Positions 23,060 through 30,907 of a stretch of 42,252 nucleotides of DNA are shown here, piece after piece. The stretch's first letter is position 1; each line of letters starts with the position of its first letter. The stretch covers positions 1 to 42,252 of the forward strand of contig CALVTM010000020.1 in the NCBI GenBank assembly GCA_944362615.1. Direction: 5' to 3'. The notes under the pieces were generated by a model. That model saw only the letters and a list, made by a program, of their open reading frames with translations, searched no databases and was not told where the DNA came from. The DNA is from an uncultured Clostridia bacterium (GTDB lineage: Bacteria > Bacillota > Clostridia > Christensenellales > Pumilibacteraceae). A program made the position numbers and the translations under genes.

Positions 23060-23096
23060 AAATTATAAAAGATCCACCCGCGGTTGCGGGTGGATC
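23060..23096 (-). terminator. Terminator of the Dabb gene (minus strand)
   Basis: GATCCACCCGC (23071-23081), GGTT, GCGGGTGGATC (23086-23096): a perfect 11-bp stem. On the minus strand it is followed by TTTTATAATTT. It begins 24 bp past the stop at 23121. Confidence 0.85.
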
Positions 23097-23120
23097 GGAT
23101 AGCCGGATAAATTTCAGATA

Positions 23121-23423
23121 TCAGACTTCAATGTCTACGGTCACACGGTCGGTGCGAACTTTGGATATAAATTCGCTGACTTTGACATGATCGGGATGCT
23201 GAGCGTAAACGAGTACGTCATCGAAACGTTTGAAAGTTACAATAAGACCCATATCGAAATGTTCATCTCCGCTAGTCATGCTTGCGCCCACCTCAAGATC
23301 TATGATTTCAGGTATTCTGTCTTTGAGGTCCGTAAGATCCGCAACGATTTTAGCCATGATTTCGGCTTTTGTCATATGATCGTTGCCGTCTTTGATCTTC
23401 CACATTACAATGTGCTTTACCAT
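23121..23423 (-). CDS. Dabb (dimeric alpha/beta barrel, stress-responsive) family protein, 100 aa
   Basis: The sequence begins MVKHIVMWKIKDG, the hallmark of the Dabb family, and has the LKDRIPEIIDLEVG strand-helix and the DHVKVSEFISKV ending of this ferredoxin-like fold. The length (100 aa) is normal. Family members form dimers with a small ligand pocket; most are uncharacterised, though some relatives act as polyketide cyclases. It is monocistronic, with a minus-strand promoter at 23496-23523, GGAAGG 10 bp before the ATG, and its own terminator. This is the first gene of the GC-richer core region. Confidence 0.85.
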   Translation of the reverse strand: MVKHIVMWKIKDGNDHMTKAEIMAKIVADLTDLKDRIPEIIDLEVGASMTSGDEHFDMGLIVTFKRFDDVLVYAQHPDHVKVSEFISKVRTDRVTVDIEV

Positions 23424-23495
23424 ATAATTCTTTACCTTCCGTTGATTGATTTTTGTGATATTAACAGATTCGCAAAACTCCTTAGCATATCTAAT

Positions 23496-23523
23496 ATTAT
23501 CTTAAAAACGGACATGCTGTCAA
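23496..23523 (-). promoter_or_regulatory. Sigma-A promoter of the Dabb gene (minus strand)
   Basis: On the minus strand, TTGACA (23518-23523), 16 bp, GATAAT (23496-23501). The leader to the ATG at 23423 is about 65 nt. Together with the apgM terminator this explains most of the 23424-23729 gap; nothing else was seen there. Confidence 0.6.
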
Positions 23524-23615
23524 ACATTAAAGCGTTAGTTTATTTCACGATAATGACGATTTTTTTCGTGATTGTTTTGTAAATATGGTGTTAAGGGAGA
23601 ATGTGCGCAAATAAC

Positions 23616-23649
23616 AAAACGCTGCAATGCTGAAGCGTTGCGGCGTTTT
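23616..23649 (-). terminator. Intrinsic terminator of apgM (minus strand)
   Basis: AAAACGCtGCAA pairs with TTGCgGCGTTTT around the loop region. On the minus strand the stem ends in TTTT and is followed by GTTATTT. It lies about 80 bp past the apgM stop. Confidence 0.7.
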
Positions 23650-23729
23650 CATAAAAGAGTGTGGGTTATTTTTCAGAAAATATTCAACCTGTACGGCAGA
23701 GATAAATACGGTTTATCGTTATTCACGCG

Positions 23730-24935
23730 TTAATCCTCTTTAAGGAAAGCGGTGAACATATCCACACCGGAGGGGTAATACAGTCTGGTGGTTCTGACAA
23801 GTCCTTCGTTATATGTCTCGATACCGTGGACCGTTTTTCCGCTGTCGTACATAATGAAGGGCACAGGATCGGAAACGTGTGTGCGCAAAGCGAGCGGAGT
23901 AGGGTGATCGGGCGTGATAAGCAGTTTGAAGCGTTCGCCGCGCCGTGTCATTTCTTCAAATATGGGGCGCACTACAAGCGAATCGATAAGCTCTATAGAG
24001 CGTATTTTACCTTCCTTATCTCCCTGATGTCCGCATTCATCCGGCGCTTCCATATGGATATAGACATAGTCGTGCGTTTTAATCGCTTCGAGGGCGGCGG
24101 CTGCTTTACCTGCAAAATTCGTATTAATGGTTCCGCATGCGCCTTCGACGTCTATTGAGTCCATACCTGCGACTATGCCGAGACCTTTTACAAGATCGAC
24201 TGCAGAGATGACCGCTCCTTTAAGCCCGTAAAGCTTTTCAAACGAAGTGAACGAGGGGCGGGTGCCTTCTCCCCACAGCCAGCAGCTTGTTGCGGGGTTT
24301 TTGCCTTCCGCAATACGGTGTGCGTTTATGTCGCTTTTCGAGAGCACGTCGCGGCTGCGCTGCTGAAAAGTGAGCAGTTCATCCGCGTAAAGTCCATCGG
24401 GCAGGTAGGTTTCGACAGGCTTTCCGGAGATGTCGTGCGGGGGTGTAAGCACGGCGCCGGTTTTACCGCCTCTGCGTACGAGGCAATGACGATAACTGAC
24501 TCCGGCATACAGTTCGCAACCTTCCGGAACTATACCTGCGGCATTTATTTCTGCTATCAGTTTTTCAGCGGACGGGGTGTCTATTTCGCCCGCACTGTAA
24601 TCCTTCATATACAGGGATGAGTACTGTCCATCGCCTCCGAGCGTAACGAGGTTGCATCTGTAGGTGACATCGTCCGCACCGAGATCTATGCCCATGCTTG
24701 CGGCTTCGAGCGGAGAACGACCGGTGTAATATTTGGCAGGGTCGTATCCCATGACAGCCATGTTTGCGACGTCGCTTCCCGGTTTCATTCCGTCGGGTAC
24801 GGTCTTCGTAAGACCGCATGCGCTCATCTGTGCTATTTTATCGATATTAGGTTTATTTGCGAGGGAGAGCGGGGTCTGTCCGTTTTCGTCCGGATAATCC
24901 GCCCAGCCGTCGCCGAGTATAACTATGTACTTCAT
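23730..24935 (-). CDS. apgM: Cofactor-independent phosphoglycerate mutase, ApgM type
   Basis: Interconverts 3- and 2-phosphoglycerate in glycolysis/gluconeogenesis, in the cytosol, with two divalent metal ions. It belongs to the alkaline-phosphatase superfamily, ApgM branch (about 400 aa; here 401). Visible motifs are DGWADYP at the N-terminus (metal), GSDVANMAVMGYDPAKYYTG (catalytic Ser region), HMEAPDECGHQGD (metal-binding His/Asp) and LITPDHPTP near the end. The start at 24935 is chosen because AAAGGAG lies 7 bp upstream; the frame is open ten codons further but without a ribosome site. It stands between the Dabb and glmS genes on the same strand, apparently as its own unit. Confidence 0.92.
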   Translation of the reverse strand: MKYIVILGDGWADYPDENGQTPLSLANKPNIDKIAQMSACGLTKTVPDGMKPGSDVANMAVMGYDPAKYYTGRSPLEAASMGIDLGADDVTYRCNLVTLGGDGQYSSLYMKDYSAGEIDTPSAEKLIAEINAAGIVPEGCELYAGVSYRHCLVRRGGKTGAVLTPPHDISGKPVETYLPDGLYADELLTFQQRSRDVLSKSDINAHRIAEGKNPATSCWLWGEGTRPSFTSFEKLYGLKGAVISAVDLVKGLGIVAGMDSIDVEGACGTINTNFAGKAAAALEAIKTHDYVYIHMEAPDECGHQGDKEGKIRSIELIDSLVVRPIFEEMTRRGERFKLLITPDHPTPLALRTHVSDPVPFIMYDSGKTVHGIETYNEGLVRTTRLYYPSGVDMFTAFLKED

Positions 24936-25131
24936 ATTCAGGCTCCTTTCTGTAAATTTTATCACTTTCGCCGGTCATAATCAAGCATTCGGGCGCAGGT
25001 GCGGGCGTAAAATTATCCGTATACGCGCAGGCAGTGATAAGGAGCCGGAAATGCCGGTCTGCACGGTTGAACGCCGGTGAGATGTTTCCCGCGTCCGCGC
25101 GGTTACTGCGTCAGCTTACTGAGCGCGGCGC

Positions 25132-26850
25132 TTATTCGACAGTAACGCTTTTAGCGAGGTTCCGCGGTTTATCCACATCCGTACCCAGCCGGACGGCAGT
25201 GTGATATGCAAGAAGCTGCAGCGGCACTACGGATACGGCGGACGAAAGAAGGGGATGCACGGGAGGCAGACGGAGCGCAAGATCGGCAAAAGCGGCGACC
25301 TCCTCATCGTGCGTTACCGCGATAACGGTACCTCCTCTTGCTTTTACCGTCGCGGCGGTCAGCAGTGATTTGTCCTTAAGTGCAGGATCGGTATGAATGA
25401 GAACGACGGGCATTCCGTCTTCTATGAGCGAAATACTGCCGTGCTTGAGTTCTCCCGCGCTTAGCCCGAAAGCAGGTATATACGTGATCTCACGCAGTTT
25501 CAGAGCGCCTTCAAGAGCGACGGCGAGATCCGTCCGGCGACCGATAAAGAATGCCGCGCGTCCGGGTTTAAAGAGTTCTGCGGCGGCAGCGGCGTCGTCC
25601 GTATTCAGCGCGCGCTCTATAGCGAAAGGCAGTTTACGCACCTCTTCACGCAGACTGCCTGTCGCCAGCATTGCGGCAAGCGCAGCGACTTGAGAGGTGA
25701 ATCCTTTAGTCGTAGCAACGGAAATTTCCGGTCCGGCATGGGTGAGCGCATACCTGCGGCATACCCGCGTGAGCGAGCTCTTCTGTACGTTTGCGATACC
25801 GAACGTGGTCCAGCCGCGTTTTTCTGCTTCATGAGCGGCGGAAACGGTATCCGCGGTTTCTCCCGATTGGGAAATAAGCACGGCGGTTCTTCCGCGTCCG
25901 CCCGTTCGTACCGAACAGATAAATTCGCCAGCCGTTATTGCGTGGGCAGGTTTGCCCGTACACTGTTCAGCGAGCGGGATTGCGGACATAGCGGCATGGT
26001 AAGAGGAGCCGCAGCCGAGCATCAGAAGTTCGCCGCGCAGCCGTTTCGTCTGCAGTGCTTCTATCGTCCTTGCGGCGGCTTCCGGCTGTTCGAGTATCTC
26101 TTTGAGCATATAGTGCTCATAGCCTTCCTTGCCGCCTCCGCCCGTACCGAAGCCGGAAATTTTTTTAACTGCCGCGCGTCTGCCCCGGATATAAAACTCC
26201 GCGCCCGACGGGGAGAGCCTTGCGTACTGTCCGTCGCCCATAACGTAAACGTCTTTTGCTTCCGCGGCGCATCCGTCCGACGCCAGGCACGTATAGCCTT
26301 CTCCGACGCCGACGAGCAGGGGGCTCAGTCTGCGGAATGCGTAAATTTCTTCCGGGCGGTCCGCGAAAAGCGCACCGACGGCGAACGAACCTTTGAGCAT
26401 TTCGGAAGTTTTGCGCACCGCCTTAAGCGCGTCACCGTCGTAGTTCAGCTCGAGGAGGTGCGCGATAAGTTCGCTGTCCGTGTCGGAAACGGGCGTTATA
26501 CCGCGAAGTTCGCATAGCTTATGAAGCTCACGGCAATTTTCGATAATGCCGTTATGTACGACAGCGCATCTGCCTCCGAAGGACAGATGCGGATGGCAGT
26601 TTATCTCCGTAGGCTTACCGTGTGTAGCCCAGCGCGTATGCCCGATGCCGCAGCTTGCCGACAGTTTGACGTCCTTTAGTTTATCCGTAAGCTGTGAGAT
26701 TCTGCCTACAGACTTGATGACGCTTATGCCGCCGCGCACCGCAAGCGCGATACCTGCCGAGTCGTAGCCGCGATATTCGAGTTTTTCCAGCCCGCCGATA
26801 AGCGACGCAGTAACATCCGGTTTACCGGTATATCCTATTATCCCGCACAT
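25132..26850 (-). CDS. glmS: Glutamine--fructose-6-phosphate aminotransferase (isomerizing)
   Basis: Makes glucosamine-6-phosphate from fructose-6-phosphate and glutamine, the first step towards UDP-GlcNAc. The N-terminus MCGIIGYTG carries the catalytic Cys2 of the class II glutaminase domain, followed by LEYRGYDSAGIAL and GHTRWATHG. Two SIS domains follow (GCGSSYHAAM, then SQSGETADT; and FFIGRRTDLAVALEGALKLREITY). The protein ends in LAKSVTVE, as all GlmS do. At 572 aa it is slightly shorter than the usual 600-610. It diverges from glmM, with only 91 bp between the start codons. No glmS ribozyme can fit in so short a leader. No clear ribosome site precedes the ATG. Confidence 0.95.
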   Translation of the reverse strand: MCGIIGYTGKPDVTASLIGGLEKLEYRGYDSAGIALAVRGGISVIKSVGRISQLTDKLKDVKLSASCGIGHTRWATHGKPTEINCHPHLSFGGRCAVVHNGIIENCRELHKLCELRGITPVSDTDSELIAHLLELNYDGDALKAVRKTSEMLKGSFAVGALFADRPEEIYAFRRLSPLLVGVGEGYTCLASDGCAAEAKDVYVMGDGQYARLSPSGAEFYIRGRRAAVKKISGFGTGGGGKEGYEHYMLKEILEQPEAAARTIEALQTKRLRGELLMLGCGSSYHAAMSAIPLAEQCTGKPAHAITAGEFICSVRTGGRGRTAVLISQSGETADTVSAAHEAEKRGWTTFGIANVQKSSLTRVCRRYALTHAGPEISVATTKGFTSQVAALAAMLATGSLREEVRKLPFAIERALNTDDAAAAAELFKPGRAAFFIGRRTDLAVALEGALKLREITYIPAFGLSAGELKHGSISLIEDGMPVVLIHTDPALKDKSLLTAATVKARGGTVIAVTHDEEVAAFADLALRLPPVHPLLSSAVSVVPLQLLAYHTAVRLGTDVDKPRNLAKSVTVE

Positions 26851-26941
26851 ATCCGTATCATATGCCGGAAGACGTTATGCGGTTACGCATTTTTTGGCAA
26901 TATTGGAATATCCGGCAGTCCGCCGGCATATCTGTAGGAGT

Positions 26942-28180
26942 ATGAAATATTTCGGCACGGACGGCATCAGAGGAGTATACGGCAGCGGGATCACCGAAGA
27001 TCTTGCATACCGTGCAGGCAGAGCGCTTGCACATATTTTCGGCGGGACAGCGCTTATAGCCAGAGATACGCGTACGTCCGGACCGGCGATAGAGGGAGCG
27101 CTTGCTTCAGGGATAAACGCCGGCGGAGGTAATGTGTGCCTTGCCGGTGTGCTTCCTACGCCTGCCGTTTCCTGCCTTACTGCGGGACGCGGCTGTACAT
27201 TCGGTGTAGAGATAAGTGCATCTCACAATCCGCCCGAATACAACGGTATCAAAGTATTTTTACCCGACGGCAGAAAACTGACTACGAGTATGGAGAGCGC
27301 CGTCGAGTACTATATGGATAATTCCGTACCGTGCGGAAGCGGGAGCCGGGAGCAGTGGACGGGCGGTGAGGATGAGTACGTCAAGATTGTGCTCGACCGC
27401 ATCAACTCTCTTGCCGCGTCCTTGGGCAGGTCTGCTAAACTCCAGGGGCTGCGCCTGTTGCTTGACTGCGGAGGCGGAGCGGGAGCGGATGCGGCAAAAC
27501 GTATATTTACTGAACTGGGCGCAGACCTTACTATGCTGTGTGCGGATTGCCGGGGCGAATGTATAAATGTGAGATGCGGCGCGCTCCATCCTGAGGCAAT
27601 GTGCGCGGCGGCGGGCGGTTACGATATGGCGGCGGCGTTTGACGGGGATGCCGACAGACTTGTCGTGTACGATAAGCGGCTGCTTGCAGGAGACGAGGTA
27701 CTGTTCAATCTTTCGCGCTATCCTCTCGGAGATACTGTCATCGGTACGGTGCTGACGAACAGTGCGCTTGAAAGGCGCTTGCGGAAGAGCGGCAAGCGGC
27801 TGGTGCGGACGGACGTGGGCGATCGGAATATCGGTGAAGTTATGCGCACTGTCCGTTCCGGACTGGGCGGAGAGCCGAGCGGACATTTCATCATAGACGG
27901 AGTGACGGGGGACGGAATACTGTCGGCGGCGGCAGTGGCGGTGCTTGCGGTTACGGAGGGAATATATACTTTAACGTGCGACAGACAGGCGACGGCTGAC
28001 ATACCGATACCGTACGGACCGCCTGCCGCATCGCGTATATGCGAGGCGGAGAGGGAGGCAAGACGGCTTGCATCTCGCGTGATCATACGTCCGAGCGGTA
28101 CGGAACCGGTGCTTCGCGTTATGGCGGAGGGCGAAGATGCGGACGGAGCCGTAAACGTAGTTCGGGAGATGCTGTCGTGA
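26942..28180 (+). CDS. glmM: Phosphoglucosamine mutase
   Basis: Converts glucosamine-6-phosphate to glucosamine-1-phosphate, the step after GlmS. Motifs: KYFGTDGIRG at the start, the phospho-serine loop ISASHNPPEYNGIK, the metal loop FDGDADR, the sugar loop GEPSGHFI and the phosphate-binding RPSGTEPVLRVM. It has 412 residues rather than the usual about 445; the missing length is in the linker before the last domain, while all active-site loops are kept. The start at 26942 has TAGGAG 2-3 bases upstream and begins exactly where the family begins. It overlaps uppP by GTGA and diverges from glmS. Confidence 0.92.
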   Translation: MKYFGTDGIRGVYGSGITEDLAYRAGRALAHIFGGTALIARDTRTSGPAIEGALASGINAGGGNVCLAGVLPTPAVSCLTAGRGCTFGVEISASHNPPEYNGIKVFLPDGRKLTTSMESAVEYYMDNSVPCGSGSREQWTGGEDEYVKIVLDRINSLAASLGRSAKLQGLRLLLDCGGGAGADAAKRIFTELGADLTMLCADCRGECINVRCGALHPEAMCAAAGGYDMAAAFDGDADRLVVYDKRLLAGDEVLFNLSRYPLGDTVIGTVLTNSALERRLRKSGKRLVRTDVGDRNIGEVMRTVRSGLGGEPSGHFIIDGVTGDGILSAAAVAVLAVTEGIYTLTCDRQATADIPIPYGPPAASRICEAEREARRLASRVIIRPSGTEPVLRVMAEGEDADGAVNVVREMLS

Positions 28181-28941
28181 ACGTATGGCAGGCGCTGCTG
28201 ATAGGCGCCGTACAGGGACTGACGGAGTTTCTCCCCGTGTCCAGCAGCGGGCATATGCTGCTTGTGCGCAAACTGTGCGGGATAGAAGCCGGAATGCTGT
28301 TTGACGTATTCATGCACCTGGGAACGTTGCTTGCCGTAGTCGTGGTATTCAGGAAAGAGCTGTTATCCGTGATCCGTCCGCCTTTCGGCAGACTTGCGCT
28401 TATAGCTTTTGCGACACTGCCTGCGGGAGTTGCCGGAGTGTTGTTTTCGGATGAAATAGAGCGGATATTCGGCGGCGGCGAATTTCTGTTTCTGACTTTT
28501 GCGGCAAGCGGAGCGCTTGTACTGATCACTCGCGCTGTTGTACGCCGCACGGAAGAACGCGGACTTACCGGACGGCTCGGAGTAGCGCAGGCGGCGGCAA
28601 TGGGCATAGCGCAGGCGGCGGCGCTCCTTCCCGGACTGTCGCGCAGCGGAACCGTGATCTGCGCGGGCGTCGCGGCAGGCAGCGGCAGGGAGGAAGCGGC
28701 GGCGTTTGCGTTCATGATGAGCGTACCGGTAGTTATAGGGAGCGCGCTGCTCGGCGGCATGGGCGGACTTCACGGCGGCGCGGATCCGTTGCCTACGCTC
28801 GTCGGCTGTGCATCCGCATTTTTGACCGGCATAGTGTCCGCTAAGCTTGCGCTGAAGACGGTGGGAAGGTCTGCCAGTATCCCAATAGCGATATATCTTT
28901 TCGGAATTTCCTTTCTTTCACTTATATTGTGGCATGCGTAA
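28177..28941 (+). CDS. uppP: Undecaprenyl-diphosphatase (UppP/BacA)
   Basis: An integral membrane enzyme that removes phosphate from undecaprenyl pyrophosphate to recycle the lipid carrier for cell-wall synthesis; high levels give bacitracin resistance. The family motifs are present: LTEFLPVSSSGH near the N-terminus and LLPGLSRSGT in the middle. Eight or so hydrophobic segments are visible, and the length (254) is near the usual 265-280. The start is a GTG at 28177 overlapping the glmM stop (GTGA); the frame is open upstream, but that part is the shadow of glmM. Co-expression with glmM ties amino-sugar supply to lipid carrier supply. Confidence 0.92.
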   Translation: MNVWQALLIGAVQGLTEFLPVSSSGHMLLVRKLCGIEAGMLFDVFMHLGTLLAVVVVFRKELLSVIRPPFGRLALIAFATLPAGVAGVLFSDEIERIFGGGEFLFLTFAASGALVLITRAVVRRTEERGLTGRLGVAQAAAMGIAQAAALLPGLSRSGTVICAGVAAGSGREEAAAFAFMMSVPVVIGSALLGGMGGLHGGADPLPTLVGCASAFLTGIVSAKLALKTVGRSASIPIAIYLFGISFLSLILWHA

Positions 28942-28997
28942 ACGGGTACGTTTTTTCCCTTTCGCTCATATAAAGAGCGGGAGGGAGTTTTATTTTT

Positions 28998-30077
28998 ATG
29001 TCATTAGCGGTCATATTCGGAGGAAAGTCTTGTGAACACGATGTCAGCATAGCGACCGGGGTGCAGGTGCTTGCCGAACTGAAAGCGTATAAACCGGTAC
29101 CCGTTTACATAAACCCGGATAACGAATGGTTTACCGGAAAAGCGCTGTTTACGATACCCGGCGTGCGTTCGGGGAAAGGCGTTAGGAAAGTATATATGCG
29201 GCCGGGTAGCCGTATGCTTTACTCTCAGTCGGGCAGGGCGATAGCCGGCATTGACGAAGCAGTCATATGCTGTCACGGCGCCGGAGGCGAGGACGGAACG
29301 CTGCAGGGGCTTATGGAAATGTGCGGTACGGCATACACCTGTTCGGGTGTGCTGGAAAGCGCTCTCTGTCTGGATAAGTCCGAGTTCAAACGCCATGCCG
29401 CGGCATGCGGATTTCCGGTACTGCCTTACGTGTCTTTCACCCGGGACGAGTGGAACGGGAATATTTACGCCGTTGCAGACAGACTGAACGCTTTGGGATA
29501 CCCGTTTATGATAAAGCCGTCCAGACTGGGTTCAAGTATAGGCATAGGCAGCGCCGCGAATGAATCCGAGCTTGCGGAGCGCGTGCGTACCGCATTTATG
29601 TTCGACGGTAAAGTAGTTGCCGAAAAACTTTTGACCGGGTTCAGGGAGTTTAACTGCGCCGTACTGTCCGACGGTAAAGAGACGACTGTGAGCTGTGTGG
29701 AAGAGCCGATCGGCTGGAAAAACTTTCTGACTTATTCGGATAAGTACGCGGGCAAAGCCGCTGTCAGGCGGCGGATACCGGCAGATCTGCCTCCGGAAAT
29801 GACCGAGCGCGTGCGGAGCATGACTGAAGAAGCGTTCAGGTGTTTCGGGCTTTCCGGTGTTGCGCGGATAGACTACATGCTGTCTGAGAGCGGAGAGCTG
29901 TACTTGAATGAGATAAACACCGTTCCGGGTTCGCTTGCGTCATACTTCTTTATACGCGGAGGCATGTCCGTAGCCGAGTTTTACCGCCGGCTGCTTAACG
30001 CGGCAAGGCTTGTGCGCAAAGAACGGGAGCGTACTATCTACAGATTTGCACCGCCGAGCGGAGGCGTAAAGCGCTGA
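28998..30077 (+). CDS. ddl: D-alanine--D-alanine ligase
   Basis: An ATP-grasp enzyme that makes the D-Ala-D-Ala dipeptide of peptidoglycan. The N-terminus LAVIFGGKSCEHDVSIATG is the substrate-binding signature. ATP-grasp residues follow (YPFMIKPSRLGSSIGI; VARIDYMLSESGELYLNEIN) and the C-terminal NTVPGSLASYFF is typical. In the omega loop region the sequence reads YSDKYAGKAAVRR, where the Tyr argues for a D-Ala rather than D-Lac ligase. The length of 359 aa is normal. GGGAGG lies 12 bp upstream of the ATG. It follows glmM-uppP in the same direction. Confidence 0.93.
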   Translation: MSLAVIFGGKSCEHDVSIATGVQVLAELKAYKPVPVYINPDNEWFTGKALFTIPGVRSGKGVRKVYMRPGSRMLYSQSGRAIAGIDEAVICCHGAGGEDGTLQGLMEMCGTAYTCSGVLESALCLDKSEFKRHAAACGFPVLPYVSFTRDEWNGNIYAVADRLNALGYPFMIKPSRLGSSIGIGSAANESELAERVRTAFMFDGKVVAEKLLTGFREFNCAVLSDGKETTVSCVEEPIGWKNFLTYSDKYAGKAAVRRRIPADLPPEMTERVRSMTEEAFRCFGLSGVARIDYMLSESGELYLNEINTVPGSLASYFFIRGGMSVAEFYRRLLNAARLVRKERERTIYRFAPPSGGVKR

Positions 30078-30135
30078 AAACAATGAAAAAGCAGTAAACG
30101 AAAAGGTTCACAGACATCAAATTTTTCAAAAGGTA

Positions 30136-30164
30136 TTGATTATCCCCGTTATTTATGATACAAT
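30136..30164 (+). promoter_or_regulatory. Sigma-A promoter of the LytTR two-component operon
   Basis: TTGATT (30136-30141), 17 bp, TACAAT (30159-30164). The ATG at 30197 follows after about 25 nt of leader, with AGGGGA as ribosome site. No repeat typical of LytTR autoregulation is seen next to it. Confidence 0.65.
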
Positions 30165-30196
30165 AAACAAGATCAGATGATAAAAGGGGAAATAAA

Positions 30197-30907
30197 ATGA
30201 ATATTGCGATCGTTGAGGACGACAATACGGCGGCGACCGTGATCAGCGGTTTTATAGACAGATATTCAAAAGAGAATTCTGTCGAATTGTACGCAAAGAG
30301 ATATGAAACTGCCGACAAATTTCTCGAGGATACCGAGTCGAGGTATTCCGTAGTATTATTTGACGTCAAAATGCCGGGTACGAGCGGTATGGACGCTGCA
30401 TTTGAATTCCGTAAGAGGGATAAAACGGCGTCGGTGCTTTTTATAACGAGTATGACGCAGATGGCGCAGAAAGGGTATGAAGTGGATGCCGTTGGATATC
30501 TCATAAAGCCTGTAGGGTATTATGACTTTTCTCTTAAGCTCAAAAAAGCCTTAGAGGTCTATACGTTCAATGAAAAGCGTAATGTCACGATCACGATCCC
30601 CGGCGGATTGTGCCGTATATCCATGAACAAACTGATATATGTCGAGATAGCGAATCACCGTCTGCGTTATCATCTTGTGGATGACGTCATAGAGATGAGC
30701 GGTGCGCTTTCGCACGCGGAAGAGGAGCTTTCGAGTTACGGAATGCTCAGGTGCAACAGCTGTTATCTGGTCAATCCGGAGTTCATACGCAGCGTAAAAG
30801 GCAATGACCTGTGGATAGGGAACGAGGTGCTGCGTATAAGTCGTCCCAAACGGCAGAAATTTCTCGAACAGTTAGCCGAATGGTATGCCGGAAGGGGCGG
30901 CGTATGA
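30197..30907 (+). CDS. LytTR-family response regulator, 236 aa
   Basis: The N-terminal receiver domain has the acidic pair EDD at residues 7-9, the phosphorylation site Asp56 in VLFDVKMPGTSG, Thr in FITSM and Lys in LIKPVGYYDF. The C-terminal about 100 residues (from about 135) are a LytTR DNA-binding domain: ISMNKLIYVEIANHRLRYHL, then GMLRCNSCYLVNPEFIRSV, and ISRPKRQKF. This is the AgrA/VirR/ComE architecture, which usually controls surface proteins, bacteriocins or virulence-like functions. The ATGA overlap with the kinase gene shows a dedicated pair. Confidence 0.92.
   Translation: MNIAIVEDDNTAATVISGFIDRYSKENSVELYAKRYETADKFLEDTESRYSVVLFDVKMPGTSGMDAAFEFRKRDKTASVLFITSMTQMAQKGYEVDAVGYLIKPVGYYDFSLKLKKALEVYTFNEKRNVTITIPGGLCRISMNKLIYVEIANHRLRYHLVDDVIEMSGALSHAEEELSSYGMLRCNSCYLVNPEFIRSVKGNDLWIGNEVLRISRPKRQKFLEQLAEWYAGRGGV

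Noticed and set aside
25690..26517. 275-codon plus-strand frame inside glmS
   Set aside because: Shadow of glmS, whose motifs are complete on the minus strand.
26851..26886. Leaderless start for glmS (TATGAT six bases before the ATG on the minus strand)
   Set aside because: No acceptable -35 at 16-18 bp; too weak to claim.
26851..26941. glmS ribozyme
   Set aside because: The leader is too short and the ribozyme core sequence is not seen.
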